Source: Lentisphaerales bacterium (lineage in GTDB: Bacteria; Verrucomicrobiota; Lentisphaeria; Lentisphaerales; Lentisphaeraceae). From it: a stretch of DNA of 64,000 nucleotides. Below are positions 49,157 to 59,139 of this stretch, piece after piece. The stretch is from positions 44,443 through 108,442 of the forward strand of contig JAKVBD010000010.1 in the NCBI GenBank assembly GCA_022446985.1. Direction: 5' to 3'. The position numbers and the translations under genes were made by a program. The notes below the pieces were generated by a model. That model saw only the letters and a program-made list of their open reading frames with translations. It was not told the origin of the DNA and searched no databases. Position 1 is the first letter of the stretch, and every line of letters begins with the position of its first letter.

Positions 49157-51375
49157 TGTTAGAAACAGGTCTAAAAGGTAAGATAAGTAATATGATTCGT
49201 CAGTGGGAAGGCCCATTGACAAGAGAGCTTTTACTTCAGCCTGGTAGTTTTGGTTTGGGTAAAGTGCCGGAAAGAATGAAACCCGATGCGACCACTACAG
49301 TAGTTTGCGGCTTTTGCTCTACTGGTTGTGGTTTAAATCTTCACTTAAAAGATGGCGAAGCGATTAATTTGACTCCAGACACTGAGTATCCAGTGAATTT
49401 AGGTATGGCTTGTCCAAAAGGTTGGGAAGCTATTGCTCCATTAAAAGCTAAAGATCGTGCGCAAATTCCTTTGATAAAAAAGTCTCATGGTCGACTTGTG
49501 CCAGCAACCTGGCATGAAGCAATGACGACTTTTACAGAGAAATTTAAAGGCATTCAGGAAAAGTATGGCGATGAATCAGTTGCTTTCCTGGGAACCGGTC
49601 AGATCACCATGGAAGAGTTGGCTTTCCTTGGTTCTTTGACAAAGTTTGGTATGAATATGCTTCACGGTGACGGAAATACTCGTCAGTGTATGGCAACTGC
49701 GGTGGTTTCTTATAAGCAGGCGTTTGGTTTCGATGCACCGGCTTACAGCTATAATGACTTTGAAGAGTCAGATACTATTATTTTTGTAGGGGCAAACCCC
49801 TGTATAGCTCACCCAATTATGTGGGAAAGAGTACATCTGAATCAAAACGATCCTGAAATCATCGTTATTGACCCTCGTAAAACAGAAACAGCGGTTGCTG
49901 CGAATCAACACTACCCAATCACTCCTAAATCTGACTTGGCATTTTTCTATGGCATTGCCAATCAGCTGGTAGAAAAAGGCTGTGTTAATCAAGAGTACGT
50001 TGATAAATACACAAATGGTTTTGAAGGTTACCTCGAGCACATCAAGAAATTTACTCCTGAAGTAGTTGAAAAAGAGTCGGGCATTTCAATTGAAGAGCAG
50101 GCGAAGCTTGTAGATACAATTGCCAAAGGTGAGAAAGTATCTTTCTGGTGGACTATGGGAGTTAATCAGAGTCATGAAGGTGTAAGAGTCGCGCAATCAA
50201 TCATTAATATAGCCCTGATGACAGGAAATATCGGTCGTCCGGGTGCTGGAGCCAACTCAATTACTGGACAGTGTAATGCTATGGGATCACGACTTTTTAG
50301 TAATACAACGAACCTTCTTGGCGGTCACGATTTCACGAATCCTGAGCACAGAGAGAAAATTGCTAAAGTTCTGGATATACCAGTAGAAACAATTCCAGAT
50401 AAACTTGGTTGGGCTTACGATCAGATTGTTGAAGGTATTTCTCAAGGTAAGATCAAAGGTCTATGGGTTATTGCTACGAACTCAGCACACTCATGGATTA
50501 ACCAAAAAGGTTTCAGGGATGTTCTACAAAATCTTGAATACCTTGTTGTTCAAGATATGTACAGTACGACTGAAACTGCAGAGTTAGCCGATATGGTTTT
50601 ACCAGCAGCAGCATGGGCTGAAAAAGACGGTATTTTTGTAAATTCAGAACGCCGACTTGGGCTAGTTAAAAAAGTGAGAAAAGCTCCAGGTGAAGCTCTG
50701 TCTGATTTTAATATTTTTAGACTTATTTCGAGCTATTGGGGTTGTGCAGAGCTATTTTCAAAATGGACTTCTCCAGAAGCTGTATTCCATTTGCTTAAGC
50801 AGTGTAGTAAAGGACAGCCTTGTGATTTTTCCGGCATCAAGGATTATCGAATGATCGATGATAATGGCGGTATACAGTGGCCTTTACCACAAGGTACTGA
50901 GAATTTTGAACGTGAGCGTCGCCTTTTTGAAGATAATAAATTTTATCATGCAGACGGTAAAGCAAAGTTTCTCTATGAAGATCCAAGAAAACCTTTAGAA
51001 GTTCCTTGTCAAGAATATGACCATTGGTTGATGACTGGTCGTGGCACTTCTTCACAGTGGCATACTCAGACAAGGACTAAGAAGTCGCCTGTTTTGAGAA
51101 AGCTTTATCCAAATGATGTATATGTTGAAATAAATGCCAGTGAGGCTCGTAAAAAAGGCATAGAGGCTTCGGAGTGGATCTGGGTAATTTCCCGACGCGG
51201 TAAAATTAAAGCCCGGGCTTGCCCGTGTTACCATGTAAAGGAAGGTCAGGTGTTTATGCCGATGCATTACAATGAGACAAATATGTTGACATTCCCTTCT
51301 TTTGATAAGTATTCAAGACAGCCGTCTTATAAGGCATGTGCTGTTAAGATCAAGAAAGAAGAGTACTGGGAATAG
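49156..51375 (+). CDS. molybdopterin oxidoreductase, assimilatory nitrate reductase-like
   Basis: 739 residues. N-terminal 4Fe-4S site Cys51/54/58/86, Mo-coordinating Cys178 in RQCMATA, the NasA-like sequence [10 protein letters not shown], and a C-terminal molybdopterin-guanine-dinucleotide binding domain ([20 protein letters not shown]). There is no Tat signal, so a cytoplasmic position is likely. Sequence features favour an assimilatory nitrate reductase, but DMSO-reductase relatives with other substrates cannot be excluded. It is translationally coupled to the ferredoxin-DmsC gene and closed by a strong terminator. A nitrogen-control locus follows. Confidence 0.85.
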   Translation: MLETGLKGKISNMIRQWEGPLTRELLLQPGSFGLGKVPERMKPDATTTVVCGFCSTGCGLNLHLKDGEAINLTPDTEYPVNLGMACPKGWEAIAPLKAKDRAQIPLIKKSHGRLVPATWHEAMTTFTEKFKGIQEKYGDESVAFLGTGQITMEELAFLGSLTKFGMNMLHGDGNTRQCMATAVVSYKQAFGFDAPAYSYNDFEESDTIIFVGANPCIAHPIMWERVHLNQNDPEIIVIDPRKTETAVAANQHYPITPKSDLAFFYGIANQLVEKGCVNQEYVDKYTNGFEGYLEHIKKFTPEVVEKESGISIEEQAKLVDTIAKGEKVSFWWTMGVNQSHEGVRVAQSIINIALMTGNIGRPGAGANSITGQCNAMGSRLFSNTTNLLGGHDFTNPEHREKIAKVLDIPVETIPDKLGWAYDQIVEGISQGKIKGLWVIATNSAHSWINQKGFRDVLQNLEYLVVQDMYSTTETAELADMVLPAAAWAEKDGIFVNSERRLGLVKKVRKAPGEALSDFNIFRLISSYWGCAELFSKWTSPEAVFHLLKQCSKGQPCDFSGIKDYRMIDDNGGIQWPLPQGTENFERERRLFEDNKFYHADGKAKFLYEDPRKPLEVPCQEYDHWLMTGRGTSSQWHTQTRTKKSPVLRKLYPNDVYVEINASEARKKGIEASEWIWVISRRGKIKARACPCYHVKEGQVFMPMHYNETNMLTFPSFDKYSRQPSYKACAVKIKKEEYWE

Positions 51376-51394
51376 CAGCTAATAAAGAATCAAT

Positions 51395-51430
51395 AAAAAG
51401 CGCATTGAGTTTTGCTCAATGCGCTTTTTT
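51395..51430. terminator. strong bidirectional rho-independent terminator
   Basis: AAAAAGCGCATTGAG and CTCAATGCGCTTTTT form a perfect 15-bp stem with a 5-nt loop, for both the molybdoenzyme gene and the convergent response regulator. Confidence 0.92.
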
Positions 51431-51448
51431 AATTTATAAGGAAGTCGT

Positions 51449-52819
51449 TTAAATCTCTATCTTATACTCTTCGAGTTTCTTATAGAGTGTTGTGCGGTGT
51501 ACTCCAAGAAGTCGTGCCGCCTCATTTTTGTTACCTTCAGCTTTGTCTATGGCAACTTTAATAGCCTTTTCTTCAGCTTGAGTCAAAGTCATGACTTCAT
51601 TTGCTGCAGACTCTTGACCTTTCAGGACAAGATTGGCTCCATATTTAGGTAACATGAGAAGGTTGGTGTCGATAACATCTTCTTTTGTTAGAATACAGCC
51701 ACGCTCAACAACGTTACTGAGCTCACGAACGTTACCGGGCCATGAAAAGTTTTTCAGAGCTTTCATCGCTTCTGGAGTAAAGCCTGAGATTTTCTTGGCA
51801 AATTTTCTGGAGTACATCTTAATGAAGTGATTACAAAGAACTTCTATATCGCCTTTTCTGCGTCGTAGAGGTGCTAATTCAATAGGAATAACACTTAGAC
51901 GGTAATAGAGGTCCAGTCTGAAGCTGCCTTCATTTATAGCATTAAAGATGTCGGCATTTGTCGCGGCTATAATTTGGATATCGACTTTGATATTTTTAGT
52001 ACAACCGATTCGTCTGAAGGATCTTTCTTCTATGGCTTTGAGGAGTTTACTCTGTAGTTTTATGTCCATGTCGCCACTCTCATCGAGAAACAGAGTCCCG
52101 CCGTTAGCGAGTTCAATCAATCCTACTTTGTCCTCTTTAGCGTCAGTAAATGCACCGCGTTTGTGACCAAAAAGTTCAGATTCTATTAGGTTGGCGGGTA
52201 GAGCGGAGCAGTTGATCTCAACCAGAGGTTTATCGGAGCGGCTGCCCATTTTATGGATAGCTCTTGAGAGCATACCTTTACCAGAACCACTTTCTCCAGT
52301 TATAAGTAAGCTTGAGAAGTCACTGGTGGCGACCATAGAGGCAATTTCCATAGTCTTGGCCATCTCATCTGAACCAAAAATTATTTCATCTGCTTGAGTC
52401 GGGTTTGTGACAATTTTTGCTTTTGCCGGAGCTGCAGTGGCTGCCGGAACAGCAGTTCCTCTTGGACAGGCTTTGGCAACACTTTTCAGAAGTAGTTCTT
52501 TGTCGACCGGTTTCACGAGAAAGTCGCTGGCACCATTTTTAAGGCAGTCAACTGCGGTATTAACCTCTCCATAAGCAGTCATGACGATGATCCTTAAATC
52601 GGCATATTTGTCCCAGGCTTTAAGGAGCTTTTCTCCATGTGTATCTGGAAGAACCATGTCGAGAAGAGCGATGTTGAAGTTGCCGCTTTTTATAAGCTTC
52701 TCGGCCTGTTTACCGGTTTCTGCAACTTCCGTGTCGTAACCGCTTTCGGTAAGCATATCACGTACGGCATGGCTGACTAAAACGTTATCTTCAACTACAA
52801 GAACTTTAGGGTTAGGCAT
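51449..52819 (-). CDS. NtrC-family sigma-54 response regulator
   Basis: 456 residues: receiver with Asp54 (LLDMVLPDTHG), AAA+ domain with Walker A GESGSGKG, sigma-54 contact loop GAFTDA (in place of GAFTGA), Walker B GTLFLDESGD, and a Fis-type helix-turn-helix (NKNEAARLLGVHRTTLYKKL). It overlaps the upstream kinase gene by 8 nt. The likely target is the sigma-54 promoter of divergent asnB at 54189. The Gly to Asp change in the contact loop is found in some active relatives. Confidence 0.93.
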   Translation of the reverse strand: MPNPKVLVVEDNVLVSHAVRDMLTESGYDTEVAETGKQAEKLIKSGNFNIALLDMVLPDTHGEKLLKAWDKYADLRIIVMTAYGEVNTAVDCLKNGASDFLVKPVDKELLLKSVAKACPRGTAVPAATAAPAKAKIVTNPTQADEIIFGSDEMAKTMEIASMVATSDFSSLLITGESGSGKGMLSRAIHKMGSRSDKPLVEINCSALPANLIESELFGHKRGAFTDAKEDKVGLIELANGGTLFLDESGDMDIKLQSKLLKAIEERSFRRIGCTKNIKVDIQIIAATNADIFNAINEGSFRLDLYYRLSVIPIELAPLRRRKGDIEVLCNHFIKMYSRKFAKKISGFTPEAMKALKNFSWPGNVRELSNVVERGCILTKEDVIDTNLLMLPKYGANLVLKGQESAANEVMTLTQAEEKAIKVAIDKAEGNKNEAARLLGVHRTTLYKKLEEYKIEI

Positions 52820-53504
52820 CAGATATTTCCTCTCGGGGCAGTTCTACTATGGCGGTAACTTTATCTTTACTTTTTGTTGAAAGTGAAAAGTTTCCACTCA
52901 TGGATTGGCAAATTCTATTGACTATTGCCATGCCCAGTCCATCATGTCTGCCTTTTTCGGTGTAAAAAGGCATTGGTGGATCTAGCGGAATGCTTTCCGG
53001 TAAATCGTCTCCACTGTTGGTTACAGTGAATTTGACGCTTTCTTCTAGTTCCCATCTTAGTGTCACTTGACCATCAATTCCGGCAGCTTCGCCGGCATTT
53101 GTCAGAAGCTCCCAAAGAGCAAGTATGATTATGTTGCCGTTTTTAAACATCGCGGCACATTCTTTACCTTCAAAAACGAGGTTGCAAAGTGGATACTTTG
53201 CAGCAAATTTTCTTCTTAAATCGCAGATTAAATTAAAGAGCATTATGCCTTCACTTTCAGGAAGATCGCTGAAAATCAGATCCATTCTTTCGGTGAAGTG
53301 TTCGAGACCTTCCAATTCGTTTAACATAAGGCTGCATCTGTCAGCCATTTCGGAACTGACTTCTTCTAAAACTTCCTGAATACGGTGTAAGGTCATTTTC
53401 AAACCAGCGCTGTGGTTGCGCAGTTTGTGACGCATTATCCTATTCATTTGGAAAGCATCCTTAGGGCTTAGTGCGGTAGGTGCCGCCGGTGCTGTGTTAC
53501 TCAC
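52812..53504 (-). CDS. soluble histidine kinase, partner of the NtrC-type regulator
   Basis: 230 residues without membrane segments. The H-box reads RHKLRN with phosphorylatable His26, then an ATPase domain with N-box ELLTNAGEAAG and GLGMAIVNRIC (G2). It is a compact NtrB-like core with no sensor part. Sensing probably resides in the membrane protein encoded upstream, which overlaps by 4 nt; the downstream regulator gene overlaps by 8 nt. Confidence 0.88.
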   Translation of the reverse strand: MSNTAPAAPTALSPKDAFQMNRIMRHKLRNHSAGLKMTLHRIQEVLEEVSSEMADRCSLMLNELEGLEHFTERMDLIFSDLPESEGIMLFNLICDLRRKFAAKYPLCNLVFEGKECAAMFKNGNIIILALWELLTNAGEAAGIDGQVTLRWELEESVKFTVTNSGDDLPESIPLDPPMPFYTEKGRHDGLGMAIVNRICQSMSGNFSLSTKSKDKVTAIVELPREEISDA

Positions 53505-54184
53505 TGTCCCTCCCTTTTTTCAGGTTGATGGCTTAAAGCTGCTTCATTTAACTCAACAACGTGAGTGATAATTTCACTTCTTAGCAGTTGTCGTTCTTCT
53601 TCGAGTTCTTTTATGCGAGTTTCATACATACTTTCTTTACTCGGATCTTTGTCTGTTAGATGCAGGTACCCAATAATAAGCTTTATAAATAGTGAGCGCC
53701 ATAGCATCGCCACCCCAGTCATCGCTAAATAAGCTAGCAGGGGTTTGTAAATTGTATCTATTTCAACGCCGGAAAAGTTCGGAAATTGGTACGCAAATAC
53801 CGCGCCACCTATAAAGGTTAGGCAGGCAATATGAACTGGTGCGACGCATATGATGAGAACATTATAGATGATTGGGCCGATGAGTGCCATAGTAGGCGAT
53901 AGAGATGACGTAAGCATTGTCATGGGGAGCATATATGTGTAAATAAATATAGATGTAATGTTGAAGGTGCTGCGTAAAAAGTTTTCTCGCATGAGTGCGA
54001 TATTCACTAACAGTGTACTGACAGTAAGAGCATTGGCGACGACAAAGTACATCCATTTTTCTTCGCTGGCACTTTCTGAATCAACCAGTGTGAAAAAGCT
54101 ATAGACAAGGCCAAAGTTAACCAGAACCTGTACGGCAGAACAAAGTGAAGTCCAGTGTGGTAAATCTCTTTTTAAATCAATCAT
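53501..54184 (-). CDS. membrane sensor-like protein with C-terminal coiled coil
   Basis: 227 residues: about six hydrophobic segments (about 12-185) then a charged coiled coil (EELEEERQLLRSEIITHVVELNE pattern). The layout is that of a MASE-type membrane sensor detached from its kinase, which follows immediately (ATGA overlap). No ligand site is evident. First gene of the minus-strand three-gene unit and divergent from asnB (51-bp spacer). Confidence 0.75.
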   Translation of the reverse strand: MIDLKRDLPHWTSLCSAVQVLVNFGLVYSFFTLVDSESASEEKWMYFVVANALTVSTLLVNIALMRENFLRSTFNITSIFIYTYMLPMTMLTSSLSPTMALIGPIIYNVLIICVAPVHIACLTFIGGAVFAYQFPNFSGVEIDTIYKPLLAYLAMTGVAMLWRSLFIKLIIGYLHLTDKDPSKESMYETRIKELEEERQLLRSEIITHVVELNEAALSHQPEKREGQ

Positions 54185-54188
54185 TTAC

Positions 54189-54203
54189 TGGCACCATTGT
54201 TGC
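54189..54203 (+). promoter_or_regulatory. sigma-54 (-24/-12) promoter of asnB
   Basis: TGGCACCATTGTTGC matches the consensus TGGCACGNNNNTTGC at all specified positions but one, with GG and GC at the required spacing. It points at asnB: the GC ends 32 bp before its ATG, leaving room for a short leader with GGAG. It lies in the 51-bp spacer between asnB and the operon encoding an NtrC-type activator. Confidence 0.75.
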
Positions 54204-54235
54204 GGTCTTTCCGAACCAAATCCGGAGTTTTATAG

Positions 54236-56140
54236 ATGTGCGGTATTAGCGGCATAGTTAAATTTTCTAATCAATCCATTTCTCATTTTGATTCTCAAAG
54301 ACTTAAAGAAAGTTTAGAGTCGATGAAATCTCGTGGACCTAATGCGCAAGCTCTATGCCAGGGGGAGAATTGGGCTCTTGGCCTTACTCGTTTGTCAATT
54401 ATTGATTTAGACGGCGGAAATCAGCCCATGAAGGATACTGCAACAGGTGTCACTCTCAGCTACAATGGGGAAATTTACAATTATTTGGAGTTAAAGGAAG
54501 ACTTGCTCCGTGAAGGTTGCACATTCGTTTCGGAGAGCGATACCGAAGTCTTACTAAAGTCCTACATTCATTGGGGAAAAGCTGCTTTAAATAAGTTAAA
54601 CGGCTGTTTTGCTTTTGCGGTTTATGATCCGCGTGACGAAAGCCTTTTTGTCGCGAGAGATCGACTGGGGGTCAAACCATTTTATTATAATTGCGAAGGC
54701 TCGCAGCTAAACTTTGCATCTTCTGTTGCTGCTTTGATCAAGATTATTGGTAAAAGATCTTTAGAGCCGTCTGCCATATCCCACTATTTTACCAGTTGCC
54801 GTATTACTTTTGGCGAGAAGACATTTTTAAAAGGCGTGAACACCCTTTTGCCAGCTACCTGCATGAAGGTGGATTTGAATACGGGGAGTGTTCAAAAAGA
54901 AAAGTACTGGAGTCGACCAACTCTGGCGCCGCAAGACAAGCAAGATGTTCCTCAGCAGGAGCTTTTGTACAGGACGAGTGAGTTAATTAAAAGTGCCGTA
55001 GAAGACCGTTTGGTTAGTGATGTCCCTGTGGGGTGCTTTTTAAGTGGAGGCTTGGATTCGGCAATTGTGGCTCGACTAGCCACTGGTGGAGTGAGGAAGT
55101 ATCCGTTTTTTTGTGCTGGTTCTACAGTAGAGAAATACAATGAATTTAAATATGCCAAGGAAGTCGCTGATAGCCTTGGTTGTCCAGTTCAGGATATTCG
55201 CATTACCCCAGATACGTTTTTTACTGATTGGCAGAACTTGATCGACATAAAGGGCTTACCTCTTTCGACACCAAATGAAACAAGTATTTATCGCTTGTCA
55301 AAAGCCTTGAAAGAAACTTGCAGTGTGACTTTGACAGGTGAGGGGGCTGATGAAGTCTTTGGCGGTTACCTCATGCCTCTCTTTGGAATTTATGATTATT
55401 TGAAAGCTCCGCATTCAGAAGAGGCATCCTTAGGGCATGCTTTGGAGTATAAGCTGATGCAGCGCTTTGGAAGGTCTTTTATTTATAATGAAGCTGACCA
55501 TTTCTTTTTAACGCACAGTTGGATGCCGGCCGATAGAAAAGCCCGCTTTTTTAGTGAGGGATTTTGGCAAGGGTTAGATGAGGACGATGAGGTATTTTCC
55601 TTTTATGAGGATTTTCTAGACAAGCATTTACAGTGTTCACCATTTGATCGTCGCTTACACTTGCACGCAGAAGTTAATCTGGAAGGTCTGCTAAACAGGG
55701 TGGACTCAAGTACTATGGCAGCCTCAGTGGAGGCCAGAGTTCCTTTTACAGATTATAGAGTCGTAGAGTTTGCGTTCAAGCAAGTAGATTCTTGGAAGAT
55801 GGCTTTTCGAAATAGTGCAGCTGAGTCACAGGCGAGAGATCTGTTAGTCGATGAAATCAATCAGAGAGATCTAATCGAAACTAAGAGGTTAATCCGTCAG
55901 GCTTTTGCCAAGGATGTACCTCAGGTAGTCATTGACCGTCCAAAAATGAGTTTTCCTACGCCATTTCAAGAATGGCTTAGTGGTGGATTTGTAAGTGAGC
56001 TCGAGGACCGGTGCTTGAAGATCTCCAGAGAAATGGAGATTTTTAATGAGGCAGAAGTAAAAGCAATGTTTTCCCGCGGAGATCGGAATTTATGGCTTTT
56101 GGCAAATGTCTGCCTCTGGTACGAAGCTGTTTGTCGTTAG
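54236..56140 (+). CDS. asnB: glutamine-hydrolysing asparagine synthetase
   Basis: 634 residues starting MCGISGIV with the nucleophilic Cys2 of class II amidotransferases. SYNGEIYNYLEL and VARDRLGVKPFYY complete that domain (about 1-210); the synthetase domain has FLSGGLDSAI (PP loop), TGEGADEVFGGY and EARVPFTDYRVVEF. It makes asparagine from aspartate, glutamine and ATP. Start ATG 54236 has GGAG upstream and a sigma-54 promoter at 54189. The 3' end overlaps the next gene's stop by 4 nt. Confidence 0.93.
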   Translation: MCGISGIVKFSNQSISHFDSQRLKESLESMKSRGPNAQALCQGENWALGLTRLSIIDLDGGNQPMKDTATGVTLSYNGEIYNYLELKEDLLREGCTFVSESDTEVLLKSYIHWGKAALNKLNGCFAFAVYDPRDESLFVARDRLGVKPFYYNCEGSQLNFASSVAALIKIIGKRSLEPSAISHYFTSCRITFGEKTFLKGVNTLLPATCMKVDLNTGSVQKEKYWSRPTLAPQDKQDVPQQELLYRTSELIKSAVEDRLVSDVPVGCFLSGGLDSAIVARLATGGVRKYPFFCAGSTVEKYNEFKYAKEVADSLGCPVQDIRITPDTFFTDWQNLIDIKGLPLSTPNETSIYRLSKALKETCSVTLTGEGADEVFGGYLMPLFGIYDYLKAPHSEEASLGHALEYKLMQRFGRSFIYNEADHFFLTHSWMPADRKARFFSEGFWQGLDEDDEVFSFYEDFLDKHLQCSPFDRRLHLHAEVNLEGLLNRVDSSTMAASVEARVPFTDYRVVEFAFKQVDSWKMAFRNSAAESQARDLLVDEINQRDLIETKRLIRQAFAKDVPQVVIDRPKMSFPTPFQEWLSGGFVSELEDRCLKISREMEIFNEAEVKAMFSRGDRNLWLLANVCLWYEAVCR

Positions 56141-56781
56141 TCCTGAGCTTTACTTTTTAGTTTATAGACGTGGTCGATTATCTTTTCCTGTACTTCGGTA
56201 AGGTGCTTGTTAATTGCCGCCGTAACTTTTTTATAAGCGGGGCGTAGTGTTGTCAACTGATCAACAAAACCAATGGCTTTGTTGACTTGGTCCAAAGCAC
56301 GTTTACCGGACGCTAGATGGCTGGCAGGAGGATCATAGGTTCCATCACCAAGACTTCCTATAAGGTGGGCGAGTGCTCTGCCAAGATGGAAGAGGATGGT
56401 AACCCCATGTTTACGGTGTTCAGGAAGCAAGAATGTCGCGTAAATATTGCACCACCCTATAGAAACTTGTCTCAGGAGCATGAAAGAAGGCATATTTTCG
56501 TAGTAGAAACCAGCTTCAAATATTTCGTCATCATCTTCTTCTATCTCTGCTAATTCTTCTGGATCAAAGTCAACATAGTAGTCTCCGTCATCCATGAGAA
56601 TAGGTGCTTTCCCATCAATTTTTTGGAGGATTATGTCGTCACTACCGGGAAGTTCTCCGTACTTTTCTAAAAGCTTGAAGTACTTAGAAGCAAAGTCATC
56701 ACTTTGGCGCATGGCCATTTCCCAATCAAATTCGGTCCAGTTTTTGTGGTCTGACCATTCAGGCATATTGTCTTCAGGCAT
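56137..56781 (-). CDS. hypothetical acidic helical protein
   Basis: 214 residues, soluble, with an acidic middle (EELAEIEEDDDEIFEAG) and a helical C-terminal half (FHLGRALAHLIGSLGDGTYD, KRALDQVNKAIGFVDQL). No family recognised. It overlaps the upstream rsmD gene by 8 nt, suggesting translational coupling, and overlaps the asnB stop on the other strand. Confidence 0.7.
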   Translation of the reverse strand: MPEDNMPEWSDHKNWTEFDWEMAMRQSDDFASKYFKLLEKYGELPGSDDIILQKIDGKAPILMDDGDYYVDFDPEELAEIEEDDDEIFEAGFYYENMPSFMLLRQVSIGWCNIYATFLLPEHRKHGVTILFHLGRALAHLIGSLGDGTYDPPASHLASGKRALDQVNKAIGFVDQLTTLRPAYKKVTAAINKHLTEVQEKIIDHVYKLKSKAQD

Positions 56782-57343
56782 TTTTCCCCCTGATTTCCCA
56801 AAAGGTAAAGGCTGTGTTGCCGTAATCTTTACGTCGAAACTGAGTCCATTTTGTATCTTCAGGTAAAACAGTTGTAGATGTGTGCTCTAGACATAAAATG
56901 CAGCCTTCTCCAGCCCAGTCTGCAATCTTATCATTTTGTAGGAATTCAATCGCCGTCTCACAACTGTTATCATAAGGGGGATCGCATAGTATAAGATCTG
57001 GTTGAACTTGTGCAAGTCTGCTTATTGCCGCTTTGTAATCACTCTGAATGATTTTACAAAAGTCGTGGTCGCCAGTGGCTTTTTCGACTTTTTTCAGGTT
57101 TTTCTCGATCACTTTGCATGTGACGCGGTCTTTCTCTATGAAGTAAATTTCTTCGGCACCGCGGCTGAAAGCTTCCAGTCCGAGGGAGCCTGAACCTGCA
57201 AAGAAATCAACGACAACGCAGTCATCAATTTCGCCTATGATATTAAATAATGATTCTTTGATTCTGTCTGTTGTTGGACGTACAGCTTCATTTGGCCCGG
57301 CTTCAAGCTTTATGCCTCGGGCATCTCCAGCGATAATTCTCAT
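56774..57343 (-). CDS. rsmD: 16S rRNA (guanine966-N2)-methyltransferase
   Basis: 189 residues. MRIIAGDARGIKL at the start, SAM-binding DFFAGSGSLGLEAFSRGA and catalytic DPPYDNS are typical of RsmD, including the usual length. It is a middle gene in a minus-strand run (zinc-ribbon membrane protein, rsmD, hypothetical) with overlapping ends. Confidence 0.93.
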   Translation of the reverse strand: MRIIAGDARGIKLEAGPNEAVRPTTDRIKESLFNIIGEIDDCVVVDFFAGSGSLGLEAFSRGAEEIYFIEKDRVTCKVIEKNLKKVEKATGDHDFCKIIQSDYKAAISRLAQVQPDLILCDPPYDNSCETAIEFLQNDKIADWAGEGCILCLEHTSTTVLPEDTKWTQFRRKDYGNTAFTFWEIRGKNA

Positions 57344-57585
57344 TAGATTCTTACTTTAGGATTGATATTATTGAGCTCATTGCAGCGTGGACAGCGGCTA
57401 ACTTGTTCGGAGCGGCTGACGATGTATGTGAGCGAGCAGCTTTTGCAACGGCATAACTTTTCTTCGGAGATGATTAAATCCTGGTTAGATGTGCTCCACG
57501 CATGGTAGATCCAGAACCCTGCTGTGATAACAAGGAACAGAATTACGTAAATTTCAAAATAGTTTTCCAGGGAAATAGGTATCAT
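57343..57585 (-). CDS. small membrane protein with zinc ribbon
   Basis: 80 residues: one membrane helix (about 8-28, YVILFLVITAGFWIYHAW) and a C-terminal four-cysteine zinc ribbon (CRCKSC...CPRC). Start ATG 57585; the stop overlaps the rsmD start by one base. Function unknown. Confidence 0.75.
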   Translation of the reverse strand: MIPISLENYFEIYVILFLVITAGFWIYHAWSTSNQDLIISEEKLCRCKSCSLTYIVSRSEQVSRCPRCNELNNINPKVRI

Positions 57586-57666
57586 AACAGCTTTATAATG
57601 AGCTCATTTTTAAGGCAAATATGCTGCGATTTATCTGAAAGGCAAGGGCTGTTTGCTCTGACTGAC

Positions 57667-59139
57667 TTAGCCAGTACGCATATTCAGGTTCAGTAAAGAA
57701 CTTATCGAGTTAAGCAGGTCAGAAGTTTTCAGCGGTGCTTGCAGTTGACTTGGATCTTCTTTTGCAAAGCGTTTGTTTATACCATCGTGAATAATGATGA
57801 CCGGCAGATTTTTAGACTTGCATTGTTCATAGGTTGTTGTGTCACTGGTTATGATTAAATCAAAGTTTTCGATATTTGTCTGCCCTAGTTTATCTATAAT
57901 GGCAGTAGAGACAAAACCTTTATTTCTGTTGATGATATCGAGGTAGTTTGAGCAAAAATGTGTTGATCCAGCGATAAGAATATTTTTACCTTCAAGGCAG
58001 ATGTCTTCTTCTGAACTTAGTAAGCTTTCATCATACTTCATGGGAATTTCTACCCAGAACTTAGTACCTTCACCTTCTTTGCTGAACATGCCGACATGTC
58101 CAGACATGGCTTCAGCAATATCTTTGCAAATCGACAGTCCTAGACCGGTACCGCCATATTCTTGTGAAATACTTGGGTCAGCCTGAATGAATTTTTGAAA
58201 GAGTTTCTTTTGGGCTTCGGTAGATAGTCCTATGCCTGTATCTTCAACTTCAAAGTGATAAACTGTGCCTTTTTCGGTTCCTTGGTTGGCTCGTAAATGG
58301 AAAGTGATACAACCGGTTTCGGTAAATTTTAAAGCATTTGAAGCATAGTTGGTGATAATTTGACTAAGACGGGCTTCATCGCCAATAACATTTAGGCCGG
58401 TTCCCGGCTCAATGTTTATAAATAGCTCAAGTTCTTTTTGGCAGGCTTTCGGGTAGATGATTTCAGAGACAGCAACCAGCATATCTTCTAAATTGAAGGG
58501 TTCACTTATGAGGTCGAGGTGACCAGCTTCAATTTTTGAAAAGTCGAGTAAGCCATTGATGATGTGGGTTAAAGCCGTACCTGAACGATCCATAAGCTTT
58601 AAGTAGCCCTCTTGTTCATCTGACAAAGCTGTTGTTTTCATGAGCTGAAGAACACCAAGTATACCATTCAGTGGCGTGCGTATTTCGTGGCTCATATTAA
58701 CCAGGAAGTCTGACTTGTTTTGAACGTTGATTTTCTCATGGTAAAGAGCTTCTTTTAATAAGCGGGCAACTTCTATGGAGCGTAGGGAACTCTTAATGCG
58801 AGCATTGATTATACCCCATTGATAAGGCTTGGTTATATAATCTGAGGCCCCCATATTAAGGCCATTGATGATGTCGTCGTTAGATGTTCTGCCAGATACA
58901 ATGATAACCGGTATAGTCGCCGTTTTGGAATTCCCCTTAAGTACCTTTAGAACTTCCAGACCACTTTTGTCTGGCAGAGTTATGTCCAGCAGTATTAAAT
59001 CCGGCAGGCAGCATAGAACCATTTCTTCTGCATCTGCCGCGCAGCCGGCCTGAAGAACCTGAAAACCACAGCTTACGAGTCGATGAACGAGCATTTCACG
59101 ACTGGTTACATCATCTTCAACTAAAAGAATTGTGCTCAT
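57667..59139 (-). CDS. receiver-first hybrid histidine kinase with a degenerate C-terminal receiver
   Basis: 490 residues from ATG 59139 (MSTILLVEDD; upstream codons are not family-like). Order: receiver with Asp in LILLDITLPDKSG, HisKA with VNMSHEIRTPLNG, ATPase with NYASNALKF, DTGIGLS and GGTGLGLSI. The last about 110 residues (GKNILIAGSTHFCSNYL, FDLIITSD) have receiver-like spacing but lack the acidic pocket, so it is probably a pseudoreceiver. No membrane segment: it seems to be a soluble relay kinase. Partner unknown. Confidence 0.88.
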   Translation of the reverse strand: MSTILLVEDDVTSREMLVHRLVSCGFQVLQAGCAADAEEMVLCCLPDLILLDITLPDKSGLEVLKVLKGNSKTATIPVIIVSGRTSNDDIINGLNMGASDYITKPYQWGIINARIKSSLRSIEVARLLKEALYHEKINVQNKSDFLVNMSHEIRTPLNGILGVLQLMKTTALSDEQEGYLKLMDRSGTALTHIINGLLDFSKIEAGHLDLISEPFNLEDMLVAVSEIIYPKACQKELELFINIEPGTGLNVIGDEARLSQIITNYASNALKFTETGCITFHLRANQGTEKGTVYHFEVEDTGIGLSTEAQKKLFQKFIQADPSISQEYGGTGLGLSICKDIAEAMSGHVGMFSKEGEGTKFWVEIPMKYDESLLSSEEDICLEGKNILIAGSTHFCSNYLDIINRNKGFVSTAIIDKLGQTNIENFDLIITSDTTTYEQCKSKNLPVIIIHDGINKRFAKEDPSQLQAPLKTSDLLNSISSLLNLNMRTG

